From positions 1,487,001 to 1,551,000 of the forward strand of contig CP011489.1 of assembly GCA_001023575.1 (NCBI GenBank): a stretch of 64,000 nt of DNA, in the 5' to 3' direction. A program made the translations under genes and the position numbers. The notes under the pieces are model-generated. The model ran no database searches. It was not told where the DNA came from and saw only the letters and a list, made by a program, of their open reading frames with translations. The DNA comes from Actinobacteria bacterium IMCC26256. GTDB taxonomy: Bacteria; Actinomycetota; Acidimicrobiia; IMCC26256. This document shows positions 52,838 through 61,701 of this stretch, one piece after another. The first letter of the stretch is position 1, and each line of letters starts with the position of its first letter.

Positions 52838-53950
52838 CTATTTTTGACCCAACAGGTATGTGACGATTGTGTTCGCCTCTGCGTCTGTCATTAGAGGAAG
52901 CGCTTTTCCGTTTTGCTTGATCGGGGTTACGAACGAAGGCATACCAACGCAGGTTGCAGGTGCCGGTAGTCGACACTTCTGAGACTGCATCGGGATCATT
53001 GAAGGAGCGTTCTTGACCCAGCGAAGCAGGTTGGCTCGATTGGTCTTGTACATACCGCCGGCGAAGTACTGGCGGCTAGCAAGGTGGGTCAAGTTGGGGC
53101 CGTAGTTCGGTGTTGATGTTGCATCAAATACGTGGCAGTTAACGCACTGGTATTTCTTGGCAGTGAGCTCTTCTATCTGGCCTGCATACTCCTGCGCTGC
53201 ACCCTGCTGCTGGTTAGCCATCCATTCTGCAAAATCAGCCTTGGAGTCAACTACTACCCAGAACTTCATGTTTGCGTGAGACAAACCGCAGAACTCAGCG
53301 CAGGCTCCGCGGTATACCCCAGGCTTATCTGAGGCCGAGAAGGAGAGGACATTCGTTCGCCCGGGGACTACATCTCGTTTACCAGAGAGCTCAGGGACCC
53401 AGAAGGAGTGAAGAACGTTGTCTGACTGCTCCCTCACTGTGATCTTGGCCCCAACCGGAGCGTGCATCATTGTTGATGTAACAACTGGAGTATCGATGCC
53501 AAATTTCTCTTGGCCCTTCGGGTATTGAAACTCCCACCACCACTGCTTAGCGACCACAGTGACCTGCAGTGTCTCGGCCTTCGGTGGCGTCTTGGAGAGC
53601 TCAAAGATCGTTGCGACTGTCGGTACTGCAATTACTGCGAGAATTATCGCGGGAAGGATTGTCCACCCGATCTCGAGTACAGAGTTTCCATGGATCTGTT
53701 TGGGATTGCGCTTGCCTTCGTTATCGCGAAAACGAAGCGCAATGAAGAGTGTCATTCCGACGACGGCAATTCCGACAGCGATAGCGATAATAAAAATTGG
53801 GTTAATCAGATTGTCAATTTTCTTCGCCGTTTCACCGGCAGGGTTCATTGGGTTCTGGCCATTATCGTTTGAGCAGGCCGCGAGCAATAATGGGGTAGCA
53901 AGAATAAGTGCGCCTCGGCGCACGTTCTTCAAACCGAGCATTCGACTCAT
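52838..53950 (-). CDS. ctaC: Cytochrome c oxidase subunit II with cytochrome c domain
   Basis: 370 residues. A lipobox (LLAACSND, Cys26) and two helices, then the CuA domain: His in VLHSFWVPEL and CAEFCGLSHANM with both cysteines, His and Met. A C-terminal cytochrome c domain has CVNCH (269-273) and a candidate Met ligand in GMPSFV (337). This fused haem c defines a caa3-type oxidase, which takes electrons directly from a cytochrome bc complex or cupredoxin. First gene of the cta cluster; 200 bp separate it from era. Confidence 0.97.
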   Translation of the reverse strand: MSRMLGLKNVRRGALILATPLLLAACSNDNGQNPMNPAGETAKKIDNLINPIFIIAIAVGIAVVGMTLFIALRFRDNEGKRNPKQIHGNSVLEIGWTILPAIILAVIAVPTVATIFELSKTPPKAETLQVTVVAKQWWWEFQYPKGQEKFGIDTPVVTSTMMHAPVGAKITVREQSDNVLHSFWVPELSGKRDVVPGRTNVLSFSASDKPGVYRGACAEFCGLSHANMKFWVVVDSKADFAEWMANQQQGAAQEYAGQIEELTAKKYQCVNCHVFDATSTPNYGPNLTHLASRQYFAGGMYKTNRANLLRWVKNAPSMIPMQSQKCRLPAPATCVGMPSFVTPIKQNGKALPLMTDAEANTIVTYLLGQK

Positions 53951-54153
53951 TCCGTCATCCTCACGCGTTTGGTAGCCGGTGACGCTCTAATCCCCGGGTC
54001 ATACTTCCCTTACGCCTTCACGACTCTAGTGGCGCGCAGCACCAATTCGGCAACTTGTAGGAGAGCCAATTAGGTGCAGAAAGAACCTAAAAGATCGTGG
54101 CGCGAATAGCACCAATGCAGAACGATTTCTGCTAAGGCAGCGCGGGTATCTGT

Positions 54154-55152
54154 TTACAGGCCGAGCCTGTCGAGTGCATGCCCTCTGCGTTGCCAGTTCG
54201 GGTCAACCTTGACCTTGTTCTCTATATAGACCCGAGCCCCAAGGAGTTGCTCGGCCTCAAGGCGTGCGGCGGTGCCCGCATCGCGCAGCACCGACCCTCT
54301 GTGGCCGATCACAATCCCCTTCTGAGAATCCCTCTCAACGCGGATTGTGACCCTAAACCTGAGGACTTCTTCCTTCTCGGGGGCGAGATTCTCCTCGGCG
54401 TCTTCGCCATCTACCGATAAATCAGGCCTTCGGTAAGAGGCTTGCTCGTCCTCCTCGAAGGCCTCCGCTGTAACCATGATTGAGTGCGGCAACTCCTCAC
54501 GGGCAATTGCAAGCAACTTCTCCCTCACGAGCTCGGCGACCAGGACAGCCTCAGGCTGATCGGTCACGACACCCCCTGGGTAGTACTCAGGGCCCTCAGG
54601 GAGCCTGGCATTGATCTCAGCTACGAGTAGGTCTACGCCGTCTCCGGTGAGCGCCGAGATAGGCACAAATGCGGCAAAATCTGCGAGACCCGATGAGTCG
54701 CTGAGCCTCTTAGCAACCGCCGCGGCATCAGCTAGATCAACCTTGTTGACGACAAGGATCGCAGGAGTACGCGACTCCTTGACGAGGTTGGCAATAAATC
54801 TGTCTCCCGGACCGATCGGCGAGTCGGCCTCCACAAGCAGGCAGACAACATCGACCTCGCGCAGAGTCTGCACGGAGCGCTCATTACACCGCTCCCCTAA
54901 GAGAGTTCGAGGCCTATGAATACCGGGGGTATCGAGCAGAACAATCTGACTAGAAGATGTCGTGTGTACCCCACGGATCTTTGTGCGGGTTGTCTGGGGC
55001 TTGTCAGAGACTATGGATACCTTGCGGCCAACCACATTGTTTACGAGTGTTGATTTTCCAACATTGGGTCGCCCAACAAGGCTGACAAATCCACTGCGAA
55101 AGATTGGCTCGAGAGGTTCGCTTACCTCACCTTGGCGGCTCGAATCGCTCAC
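54154..55152 (-). CDS. era: Ribosome-assembly GTPase Era
   Basis: 332 residues. G1 GRPNVGKSTLVNNVVG, G3 DTPGIH, G4 NKVD, and a C-terminal KH domain (SQKGIVIGHRGSVLRDAG). It binds the 3' end of 16S rRNA. A short acidic insert (about 245-265) is not usual. Starts at GTG 55152, sharing one base with the stop of the CNNM gene (TAGTG). Confidence 0.97.
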   Translation of the reverse strand: MSDSSRQGEVSEPLEPIFRSGFVSLVGRPNVGKSTLVNNVVGRKVSIVSDKPQTTRTKIRGVHTTSSSQIVLLDTPGIHRPRTLLGERCNERSVQTLREVDVVCLLVEADSPIGPGDRFIANLVKESRTPAILVVNKVDLADAAAVAKRLSDSSGLADFAAFVPISALTGDGVDLLVAEINARLPEGPEYYPGGVVTDQPEAVLVAELVREKLLAIAREELPHSIMVTAEAFEEDEQASYRRPDLSVDGEDAEENLAPEKEEVLRFRVTIRVERDSQKGIVIGHRGSVLRDAGTAARLEAEQLLGARVYIENKVKVDPNWQRRGHALDRLGL

Positions 55153-56429
55153 TAATTAGTCTCATCAGCAGCAACAAAGGGAAGAATGGGGACGATGACA
55201 ACGCTCTTGATTCGTCTGCGCTCAATGCGCTCGACCCGGAACTTGAAGTTCTGGTAAGGGAATTCCTCGCCCTGCTCTGGGACACGCCCTAGAACATTAA
55301 AAACAAATCCGCCAAGAGTGTCCGACTCTTCATCGGGGAGGTCCATTCCGAGCGCCTCACCAACCTCATCGATAGGCGTATTCCCAGGGGCGCGGATCCC
55401 GCCCCCCTCTAGTCTCTCGAGGCTCGGCTCAACGGCGTCGTACTCATCGGTTATGTCTCCGACAATCTCCTCAACAAGATCCTCAAGGGTCACTAGCCCA
55501 GCAGTACCGCCGTGCTCATCCACAACCATCGCCATATGAAAGCGCTCAGTCCGCATGTCCTTTAGAAGCTTGGCGACTTTCTGTTGTTCAGGCACGAATT
55601 TGGCGGGACGAAGCATCTCGCGAATCGTTGCAGGACTCTCCGAGGACCTCGACCGACGAATTAGGTCCTTCAGGTAAATAATGCCGACAACCTCGTCAGT
55701 AGTTCCCTCATATACAGGGAGTCTTGAGAGTCCTTCATTTATCGCCGTATTTAGTGCTGCCTCGAGAGTTGACTCAACCTCGATCCCGATCATGTCTGGG
55801 CGAGGAGTCATAACTTCGCGAACGACAGTGTCGCCAAACTCAAAAATGGAGTGAATCAACTCGCGCTCGTCATGCTCAATCTCGGAGTCATCGGCGGCTA
55901 CGTCGGCCATCATGCGCAGGTCTTGCTCCGTGACGAAGGGGCCCTCTTTTAATCCCTTGCCGGGGAGCAGAACATTGGCGAGCCCGATTAGCCCTCTTGA
56001 CATCTTTCGAAGTGGCCAGAAATTTGTTATGGCGTACAAGAAACCCGATACACGCAGGGCCGCTCGTTCTGGGTGCTGGATCGCGTACGTCTTAGGTGCA
56101 ACCTCACCAAGTACGTAATAAACAAGAATTTGTAGAGTGATACCAATCGCTAATCCCCAGCTACCCGCCTGTCGCTCGAGGACGACACCGAGCAAAGATG
56201 CGCTAGTAAGTTGTGAGAGGAGAAGCAGAAAGAGCAGCGAATTAAGTGTGCGCTCCGGGTGTTGGAGCATCACCACAAGCCGAGCGGCACCCGGCTTGCC
56301 CTCTTCCTCTAGTGCGATAGCGCGAATTCTGTTAGTGCGCGTAAAAGCCGTCTCAGAGAGCGCCAACAGCGTTGAGAAAAGGAACAGGAGAACTATTCCT
56401 CCGAGCATCAGCCACTCAACATTGGTCAA
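55152..56429 (-). CDS. CNNM/CorC-family membrane protein with CBS domains
   Basis: 425 residues. An N-terminal CNNM membrane domain (about 1-190, four helices, ALSETAFTRTNRIRAIALEEEG), two CBS domains (VMTPRPDMIGIEVE and FHMAMVVDEHGGTAGLVTLE) and a C-terminal transporter-associated domain (DTLGGFVFNVLGRVPEQGE). Called HlyC/CorC in databases; thought to move Mg or Co or regulate such transport. Lies between ybeY and era as in most actinobacteria. Confidence 0.95.
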   Translation of the reverse strand: MTNVEWLMLGGIVLLFLFSTLLALSETAFTRTNRIRAIALEEEGKPGAARLVVMLQHPERTLNSLLFLLLLSQLTSASLLGVVLERQAGSWGLAIGITLQILVYYVLGEVAPKTYAIQHPERAALRVSGFLYAITNFWPLRKMSRGLIGLANVLLPGKGLKEGPFVTEQDLRMMADVAADDSEIEHDERELIHSIFEFGDTVVREVMTPRPDMIGIEVESTLEAALNTAINEGLSRLPVYEGTTDEVVGIIYLKDLIRRSRSSESPATIREMLRPAKFVPEQQKVAKLLKDMRTERFHMAMVVDEHGGTAGLVTLEDLVEEIVGDITDEYDAVEPSLERLEGGGIRAPGNTPIDEVGEALGMDLPDEESDTLGGFVFNVLGRVPEQGEEFPYQNFKFRVERIERRRIKSVVIVPILPFVAADETN

Positions 56430-56546
56430 CTGGACTCACCAAAATTCGACTCCAGGTTATTCGTGAAAAATGGTGAGAGGCCTAGCGCAATGTCTGCCCG
56501 AGGCGTTCTGTAGTTAGCGAGATGATTCATTTGAGGTACATCCTAC

Positions 56547-57077
56547 CTATGAAAGTTTCTCTTCATCGGGGCTAAAGCGCTCTGTCTCACTAAAACGCGC
56601 TAGAAGTTCACGCTCTCGCTGCTGCATAACTGCAGCCTCCTCGGGCTCTTCGTGGTTGTACTCGAGGAGGTGGAGCACTCCATGCACGACTAGGAGCGCA
56701 ATCTCCTCGTCGGTCGTAAATCCATGCTCGGGGGCCTGAGCCTGAGCAATTCGGGGGCAGACAACAACATCGCCGATGAGCGCAGGAGGCTCACTCGCCT
56801 CAGCCGGTGCACCTGGGCCTCGCCCTCCCTGATCGGGTTGGCGCCCACCAATGACGATGTCGTCATCCATCGGGAAAGCCAGCACATCAGTGGGTCCCGT
56901 ACCCTCATGGAAGCGCACGTTGAGGTCCGTCATCGACTGGATATCAACGAATATCAACGAGAGTTCAGCATCGCCTGGTACGTGCTCCTCGGCGATAACT
57001 AGGCGCGCAAGACGCGTCCACCGCAGGACATCTACCTCTACTTCGCTCTGCTCATCTGCTGCGAAGACCTCAATCAT
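56547..57077 (-). CDS. ybeY: Endoribonuclease YbeY
   Basis: 176 residues. The zinc site VVHGVLHLLEYNHEEPEEAA has the three His of HGxLHLxGYDH (Gly-Tyr-Asp-His here Glu-Tyr-Asn-His, a variation). LSLIFVDIQSMTDLNVRFH and TDVLAFPMDD also fit. It trims 16S rRNA 3' ends and takes part in ribosome quality control. Overlaps phoH by 4 bp. Confidence 0.95.
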   Translation of the reverse strand: MIEVFAADEQSEVEVDVLRWTRLARLVIAEEHVPGDAELSLIFVDIQSMTDLNVRFHEGTGPTDVLAFPMDDDIVIGGRQPDQGGRGPGAPAEASEPPALIGDVVVCPRIAQAQAPEHGFTTDEEIALLVVHGVLHLLEYNHEEPEEAAVMQQRERELLARFSETERFSPDEEKLS

Positions 57078-58027
57078 TTCGAGTTCCGTTCGTAGGCATC
57101 AACAATGTCCGCAACTATGCGGTGGCGCACAACGTCGGCGCTCTCTAGATCAACAAAAGCGAGTCCGTCTATACCATCAAGAAATGGGCGAACACTCTGA
57201 AGGCCTGATCGCTGCGATCCACCGGGCAAGTCAATCTGCGTTACATCGCCGGTGATCACGATCTTGGAGCCGAACCCAAGGCGAGTTAAGAACATCTTCA
57301 TCTGCTCAGGGGTTGTGTTCTGCGCCTCGTCGAGAATTATGTAGGAGTCATTGAGCGTGCGCCCCCGCATGTACGCAAGCGGAGCTACTTCAATCACGCC
57401 CTTCTCAATGAAGCGACTCACAGTCTCTGGCTCGAGCATGTCGTATAGAGCGTCGTAGAGCGGCCGGAGGTAAGGGTCGACCTTGGCCATCATGTCCCCT
57501 GGAAGAAAACCGAGCCTCTCCCCTGCCTCAACAGCAGGGCGGGTCAAGATGATTCGAGTCACTTCTTTAGCGAGTAGAGCCTGCACGCCTAGAGCTACTG
57601 CTAAATAAGACTTGCCTGTACCTGCAGGGCCAATAGCGAATGTAATCGTATTGTCTCGAACCGCCTCGACATAACGCATCTGCCCTGCGGTCTTAGGGCG
57701 TACGGTGCGCCGCCCCTTTACAACCTCGGTGGAGAACACATCCGTCGGTCTCTGATCGGCCTTCAACATCTGCACGGTCCGCCCGAGACTCTCGCTATCA
57801 ATTTGGTGCCCTCTCTCAAGTAGAAGCACCAACTCTTCGAAGAGAAGTGCGACTCTGGCGGCCTCGGTCTCATCGCCTGTGACATTAATTTCATTTCCGC
57901 GTACAAGAATAGAGACGCTGAATGCTCCCTCGATGAGCCTGAGGAGTTCATCTCGCTCCCCAAGGAGATCGAGCATCAAATGATTACCCGGAACGAGCAC
58001 TTTGATGTGGGTATTAGAGAGAGTCAC
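57074..58027 (-). CDS. phoH: PhoH-family ATPase
   Basis: 317 residues. Walker A GPAGTGKSYLAVAL, Walker B DSYIILDEAQNTTPEQMKMF and FGSKIVITGDVTQIDLP place it in the PhoH family of RNA-linked helicase-like ATPases. The ~90-residue N-terminal region precedes. phoH-ybeY-CNNM-era is a conserved set tied to ribosome maturation. It is 40 bp after the BldD-like gene. Confidence 0.96.
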   Translation of the reverse strand: MTLSNTHIKVLVPGNHLMLDLLGERDELLRLIEGAFSVSILVRGNEINVTGDETEAARVALLFEELVLLLERGHQIDSESLGRTVQMLKADQRPTDVFSTEVVKGRRTVRPKTAGQMRYVEAVRDNTITFAIGPAGTGKSYLAVALGVQALLAKEVTRIILTRPAVEAGERLGFLPGDMMAKVDPYLRPLYDALYDMLEPETVSRFIEKGVIEVAPLAYMRGRTLNDSYIILDEAQNTTPEQMKMFLTRLGFGSKIVITGDVTQIDLPGGSQRSGLQSVRPFLDGIDGLAFVDLESADVVRHRIVADIVDAYERNSK

Positions 58028-58067
58028 GGTGTGCTGAGGGTAGCCCGATCGGCTAGCGCATTGCGGG

Positions 58068-58553
58068 TCAGGCTGAGGCGCGAAGACCTAACTGCTCTAA
58101 ACGTGTCGGCAGGTCCTCAGTGCGACGCCCTAGTACGGCTGCGAGGACTCGCATGTCGTCACGGCGAATAGTAAGCAGACGGCCGTTGAAATCTTGACGC
58201 TGGAGCTGAATCGTTGCTGCGTATCTAGCGAGTACGGCTGCCTCAGGGTCTTCACTATCACCCAACTGAGTTAGGTCAATAGTAAATCCCTGATTAATGG
58301 CCTCGGTCTCAGTGAGATCAATGACCGTCTCAGCATCTCGGGGAAGGAGAGTGTCAGCAGGGACATCGTAGATCTCTGCAAGGCGCATCAGGCGAGGTAC
58401 CGAGATGGCGCGTTCGCCGCGCTCATAAGCACCGAGGACTGAGGCCTTGAACTCCTGGGAAGATCGATCCTCAACATCGTGAAGGGACATTCCCTTTTGA
58501 CGCCTGATAGCACGCAGTCGCGCCCCTACCCCTGCCTCGATCAATGTATCCAC
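58068..58553 (-). CDS. BldD-like transcriptional regulator
   Basis: 161 residues. The N-terminal XRE domain (about 8-75) reads RLRAIRRQKGMSLHDVEDRS, then AYERGERAISVPRLMRLAEI and YDVPADTLLPR, as in Streptomyces BldD. The C-terminal part (about 95-160) corresponds to the domain that in BldD binds tetrameric c-di-GMP, but the RxxD-type motif (RRDDMRVLA) is only suggestive. Role inferred: global regulator of development or division. Confidence 0.82.
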   Translation of the reverse strand: MDTLIEAGVGARLRAIRRQKGMSLHDVEDRSSQEFKASVLGAYERGERAISVPRLMRLAEIYDVPADTLLPRDAETVIDLTETEAINQGFTIDLTQLGDSEDPEAAVLARYAATIQLQRQDFNGRLLTIRRDDMRVLAAVLGRRTEDLPTRLEQLGLRASA

Positions 58554-58664
58554 CCCTCAATGAATTTTTCGATTGCATCTAATTACCATGGAGACTAGAC
58601 CCACGTCGCCACTCACGGTGGGAATACTACCTAATTTTGTTGAAATGCAAAATATTCTTGAGTC

Positions 58665-59441
58665 CTACGCCCTGCGAGCCCAGAGCATCCCGGCCGCTGC
58701 TATCGGAGCGGTGGCAGACCTCAAAATATGTGGGCCAACGCGGAGGCTCTCAAGCTCTCCAAGGCTCGTGATCTCCTCAGCCTCGAGGCCGCCCTCAGGG
58801 CCGATTAGGAGTACCCATCCATCCGGGCCTGGGTCCTTTAAGGACTCAATGGAGCCGCCGTCCCTGCTCGCAACTACTAGCCCACTCCACCCTACGAGGC
58901 GGGCTACCGGCTGAGGATCCATCACCTCGGGGAGTCGGGCCCTTCGAGACTGCTCGCTCGCTGAGCGCGCAACCCGCCTAAGGCGCTCCCCTGCCTTCTC
59001 TGCTCTCTCCCCTGTCCACTTGAGCACTGTTCTCTTTGTGATCACAGGGATGATCACATCCACACCGAGTTCGGAAAGAGACGCCACGACAGACTCAGGT
59101 TGATCACCTTTGGCCGGAGCGAAGGCAACTGTGAAGCGCGGGGTGGCAAGTGGCTCTAAATAAATCTCAGTCGTCGGCGAGAGCATGACAGAGGAATTGG
59201 TTACTGACGCAACCTCTGTAACGCGCCACAACCCTGCACCATCGGCGACGGTAATTACCTCGCCGACCCCGATGCGGCGAACACGCGATAGGTGTCGCCC
59301 ATCCTCCCCTGAGATCTCGATCAGCTCTCCGGCTCCATCTCCGGCTCCATCTCCGGCTCCATCTCCGGCGAGTGCGTCGCTAGAGACGAAGACATGCGCG
59401 GCTGCCTCAATAGATGCACACCAAAGACTCAACATGCCCAC
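58665..59441 (-). CDS. rsmE: 16S rRNA m3U1498 methyltransferase RsmE
   Basis: 258 residues. N-terminal PUA-like domain, then the SPOUT domain with VLLIGPEGGLEAEEI and LRVGPHILRSATAPIAAAGML, the knot residues that bind SAM. It methylates U1498 of 16S rRNA. Odd: three copies of Gly-Asp-Gly-Ala between residues 24 and 38 from a 12-bp repeat (59327-59362) that the usual protein lacks, in a loop region. dnaJ lies 21 bp upstream. Confidence 0.93.
   Translation of the reverse strand: MGMLSLWCASIEAAAHVFVSSDALAGDGAGDGAGDGAGELIEISGEDGRHLSRVRRIGVGEVITVADGAGLWRVTEVASVTNSSVMLSPTTEIYLEPLATPRFTVAFAPAKGDQPESVVASLSELGVDVIIPVITKRTVLKWTGERAEKAGERLRRVARSASEQSRRARLPEVMDPQPVARLVGWSGLVVASRDGGSIESLKDPGPDGWVLLIGPEGGLEAEEITSLGELESLRVGPHILRSATAPIAAAGMLWARRA
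59327..59362. repeat. In-frame 12-bp tandem repeat in rsmE
   Basis: CTCCGGCTCCAT three times followed by a partial fourth copy; encodes Gly-Asp-Gly-Ala repeats in a loop near the N-terminus. Confidence 0.9.
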
Positions 59442-59462
59442 CCCGTCGTTTACGCGCGCACG

Positions 59463-60560
59463 CTACTGAAATGCCGAGCGAAGCCTTGAGAAGAACCCGT
59501 GCTCATCAACGCTCGTTACTTCCTCGCCGCGCATCTCAGCGAAGCGACGCAGCACATCTGACTCCTCGTCGCTGAGTCGCTGTGGAATCGCTACGTCAAC
59601 CTGTACCAATAAGTCCCCGCGCCCTCTCCCCTGCAGAACAGGGATACCTCGCCCACGCTCTCTAAAAACAGATCCGTGCTGAGTCCCTGGTGGAACCTCT
59701 ATCTCAATATCTCCATCGAGAGTCGTAATTGTCAGGTGAGTACCGAGCGCCGCGCTAGTCATCGGAATCCTGCAGACTTGGATGAGGTCGTAGCCGTCAC
59801 GCCTCAGTGTCGCGTGCGACCGCACGCGAATCGTCACGTATAGGTCACCGTTAGGTCCACCGCGCGGCGCCGATGGTCCCCGACCTGTAAGGCGCAGTCG
59901 CTGACCACTATCAATTCCCGGTGGAACCTCAACCTCTAACGTACGCGTGCCGCGCACTACCCCAACTCCGCTGCAATGTGTACACGGGCTCGGCACAATG
60001 TTTCCGAGACCCGAGCATCGCTGACATGGGGCTGCAGTAACTATCTGCCCGAGTATTGATCGCCGAACCTGGCGCACCTCTCCGGCTCCTCCACAATCGC
60101 TGCAGGTAGACGGATGTGTCCCCGGCGCACAACCCGAGCCTTCGCAGTCAGCACAGGCGGTCATCAGCTCAATCTCGACTCGCCTTGTAATGCCGAAGGC
60201 AGCCTCGGATAGATCTAAATCAAGTATCGCCTCTGCATCTGGGGCTCGCTGCGGCCCACCTCGTCGCCCTCCGAATGAGTCGCCACCGAAGAAGGCACCG
60301 AAAATATCCCCGAAGCCAAATGGGTCCTGCCCGCCGCCTCCAGAGTTTGATCCACCATCGCCAAACTGATCAAAACGTCTTCGCCGCTCCGGGTCGCCGA
60401 CCAATTCATATGCATGGGTTACTTGCTTGAACTGCTCCTCAGCCGCGCTGTCCCCAGGGTTGGCATCTGGGTGTAGTTGGCGCGCACGTTTGCGGTAGGC
60501 GCGTTTGATCTCGTCCTGTGTCGCGTCGCGCGACACCCCGAGAAGTGCATAAGGGTCCAT
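59463..60560 (-). CDS. dnaJ: Chaperone DnaJ
   Basis: 365 residues. J domain with intact HPD (RQLHPDANPGD), a Gly/Phe-rich linker (GGGQDPFGFGDIFGAFFGG), four zinc motifs (CADCEGSGC, CSDCGGAG, CQRCSGLG, CTHCSGVG) and the two C-terminal substrate domains. It stimulates DnaK. It starts 7 bp after hrcA. dnaK and grpE are not in the window. Confidence 0.98.
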   Translation of the reverse strand: MDPYALLGVSRDATQDEIKRAYRKRARQLHPDANPGDSAAEEQFKQVTHAYELVGDPERRRRFDQFGDGGSNSGGGGQDPFGFGDIFGAFFGGDSFGGRRGGPQRAPDAEAILDLDLSEAAFGITRRVEIELMTACADCEGSGCAPGTHPSTCSDCGGAGEVRQVRRSILGQIVTAAPCQRCSGLGNIVPSPCTHCSGVGVVRGTRTLEVEVPPGIDSGQRLRLTGRGPSAPRGGPNGDLYVTIRVRSHATLRRDGYDLIQVCRIPMTSAALGTHLTITTLDGDIEIEVPPGTQHGSVFRERGRGIPVLQGRGRGDLLVQVDVAIPQRLSDEESDVLRRFAEMRGEEVTSVDEHGFFSRLRSAFQ

Positions 60561-60567
60561 CAGATAC

Positions 60568-61584
60568 TCACTTTGAAAGAAGCGAACCGAGTTGCTGCGA
60601 GACCGTCGCTACGGCCGCGAGCGCATGTTGATAATCCATGCGGGTTGGGCCTAGAACTCCGACAGTGCCTGCGACCTCACCCTCTATTCGATAAGGGGCT
60701 AGCACAAGCGAGCAATCGCGTAGTTGGTCGATGCTGTGCTCGGCACCAATACTTACCGTTACACCAGATTCGAGAAGATCGCGGACGAGAGAGACCACAA
60801 CAACCTGCTGCTCAAGTAGCTCAATGAGTGTCGCTGCAGTTCGGGTAGTGGAGAAAGCATCCTGCTCCTGCGCAATACGGCTAGCTCCACCTACATAGAG
60901 GGGGTCAGCGTGCTCAGCGCGACGGTGAAGCGCTGTATGCGCAGCATTTACAAGCATGTCAATAGCGGCATCGCCGGTTGGGCTAGGCGTCAGCGGGGAG
61001 TGGAGAGTTGAGTCACTAAGGAGGCTTGCCAAGACGCGCTCAGCAGCCAGAATGCTTTCAATAGATAGGTCTGTCTCCACGGCAAGCAACTCTCGCTCTA
61101 CTGCACCGTTTGAGAGAACTGCAATCGCTAGCACCTGCCCCTGCTGAAGCGGCACTAGATCGACACGCCGAACTCGCGCACTCTCCGGGGGTGGCCCAAC
61201 AACAACGGCAGCGTGCTGAGTAATGCGAGCGAGGAGCCCACTCGTCTCATGCAGTAGTTCCTCTAGTGCATTATGCGTTCCACCAAAAAACTCTGAGACT
61301 GCTCGTTGGTGATTAATGCCGAGACCCTCAATCGCCGAGGGTTCTGCGAAGCGGTCGACGAAGTATCTGTAACCGCGATCGGTAGGCACGCGCCCCGCTG
61401 AAGTATGCGGCTGGCTTACATAACCATCGCGCTCGAGAGCAGTCATGTCGTTACGCACCGTTGCGCTTGAGACGCTGAGCCCGCTAGCACGCGCCACCGC
61501 TTGGCTGCTTACCGGTGCGGCAGTCTGAATGTGCTCCTCAACGATCGCTCTTAGTACTGCTCCCCTGCGCTCATCAACACCCAT
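60568..61584 (-). CDS. hrcA: Heat-inducible transcriptional repressor HrcA
   Basis: About 338 residues from ATG 61584 (GGGAGG eight bases upstream). The winged helix LSVSSATVRNDMTALERDGYV, SQPHTSAGRVPTDRGYRYFVD and the C-terminal GAF-like domain (LVLAPYRIEGEVAGTVGVLGPTRMDY) fit. It represses heat-shock genes through CIRCE; a CIRCE-like operator lies 88 bp upstream, so it should control itself and dnaJ. Confidence 0.97.
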   Translation of the reverse strand: MGVDERRGAVLRAIVEEHIQTAAPVSSQAVARASGLSVSSATVRNDMTALERDGYVSQPHTSAGRVPTDRGYRYFVDRFAEPSAIEGLGINHQRAVSEFFGGTHNALEELLHETSGLLARITQHAAVVVGPPPESARVRRVDLVPLQQGQVLAIAVLSNGAVERELLAVETDLSIESILAAERVLASLLSDSTLHSPLTPSPTGDAAIDMLVNAAHTALHRRAEHADPLYVGGASRIAQEQDAFSTTRTAATLIELLEQQVVVVSLVRDLLESGVTVSIGAEHSIDQLRDCSLVLAPYRIEGEVAGTVGVLGPTRMDYQHALAAVATVSQQLGSLLSK

Positions 61585-61671
61585 CTCCAACACCTCCCGA
61601 CTGAATTAGTTAGATAACCCAATTAATTAAACAAACCAAATGCACAAAACCCGACGAAGAGACGGGGACTA

Positions 61672-61698
61672 CTAGCAGTCGAGTCTACCGACTGCTAA
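61672..61698. promoter_or_regulatory. CIRCE-like operator upstream of hrcA
   Basis: On the minus strand TTAGCAGTC, nine bases, GACTGCTAG. Consensus CIRCE is TTAGCACTC-N9-GAGTGCTAA; here position 7 is changed C to G with the matching change in the other arm, so symmetry and spacing are kept. No U-run follows, so it is not the hemW terminator, from which it is 3 bases away. Confidence 0.75.
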
Positions 61699-61701
61699 TG
61701 C

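Noticed and set aside
61672-61698. Terminator of hemW
   Set aside because: No U-run follows on the minus strand, spacer is 9 bases and arms match the CIRCE pattern.
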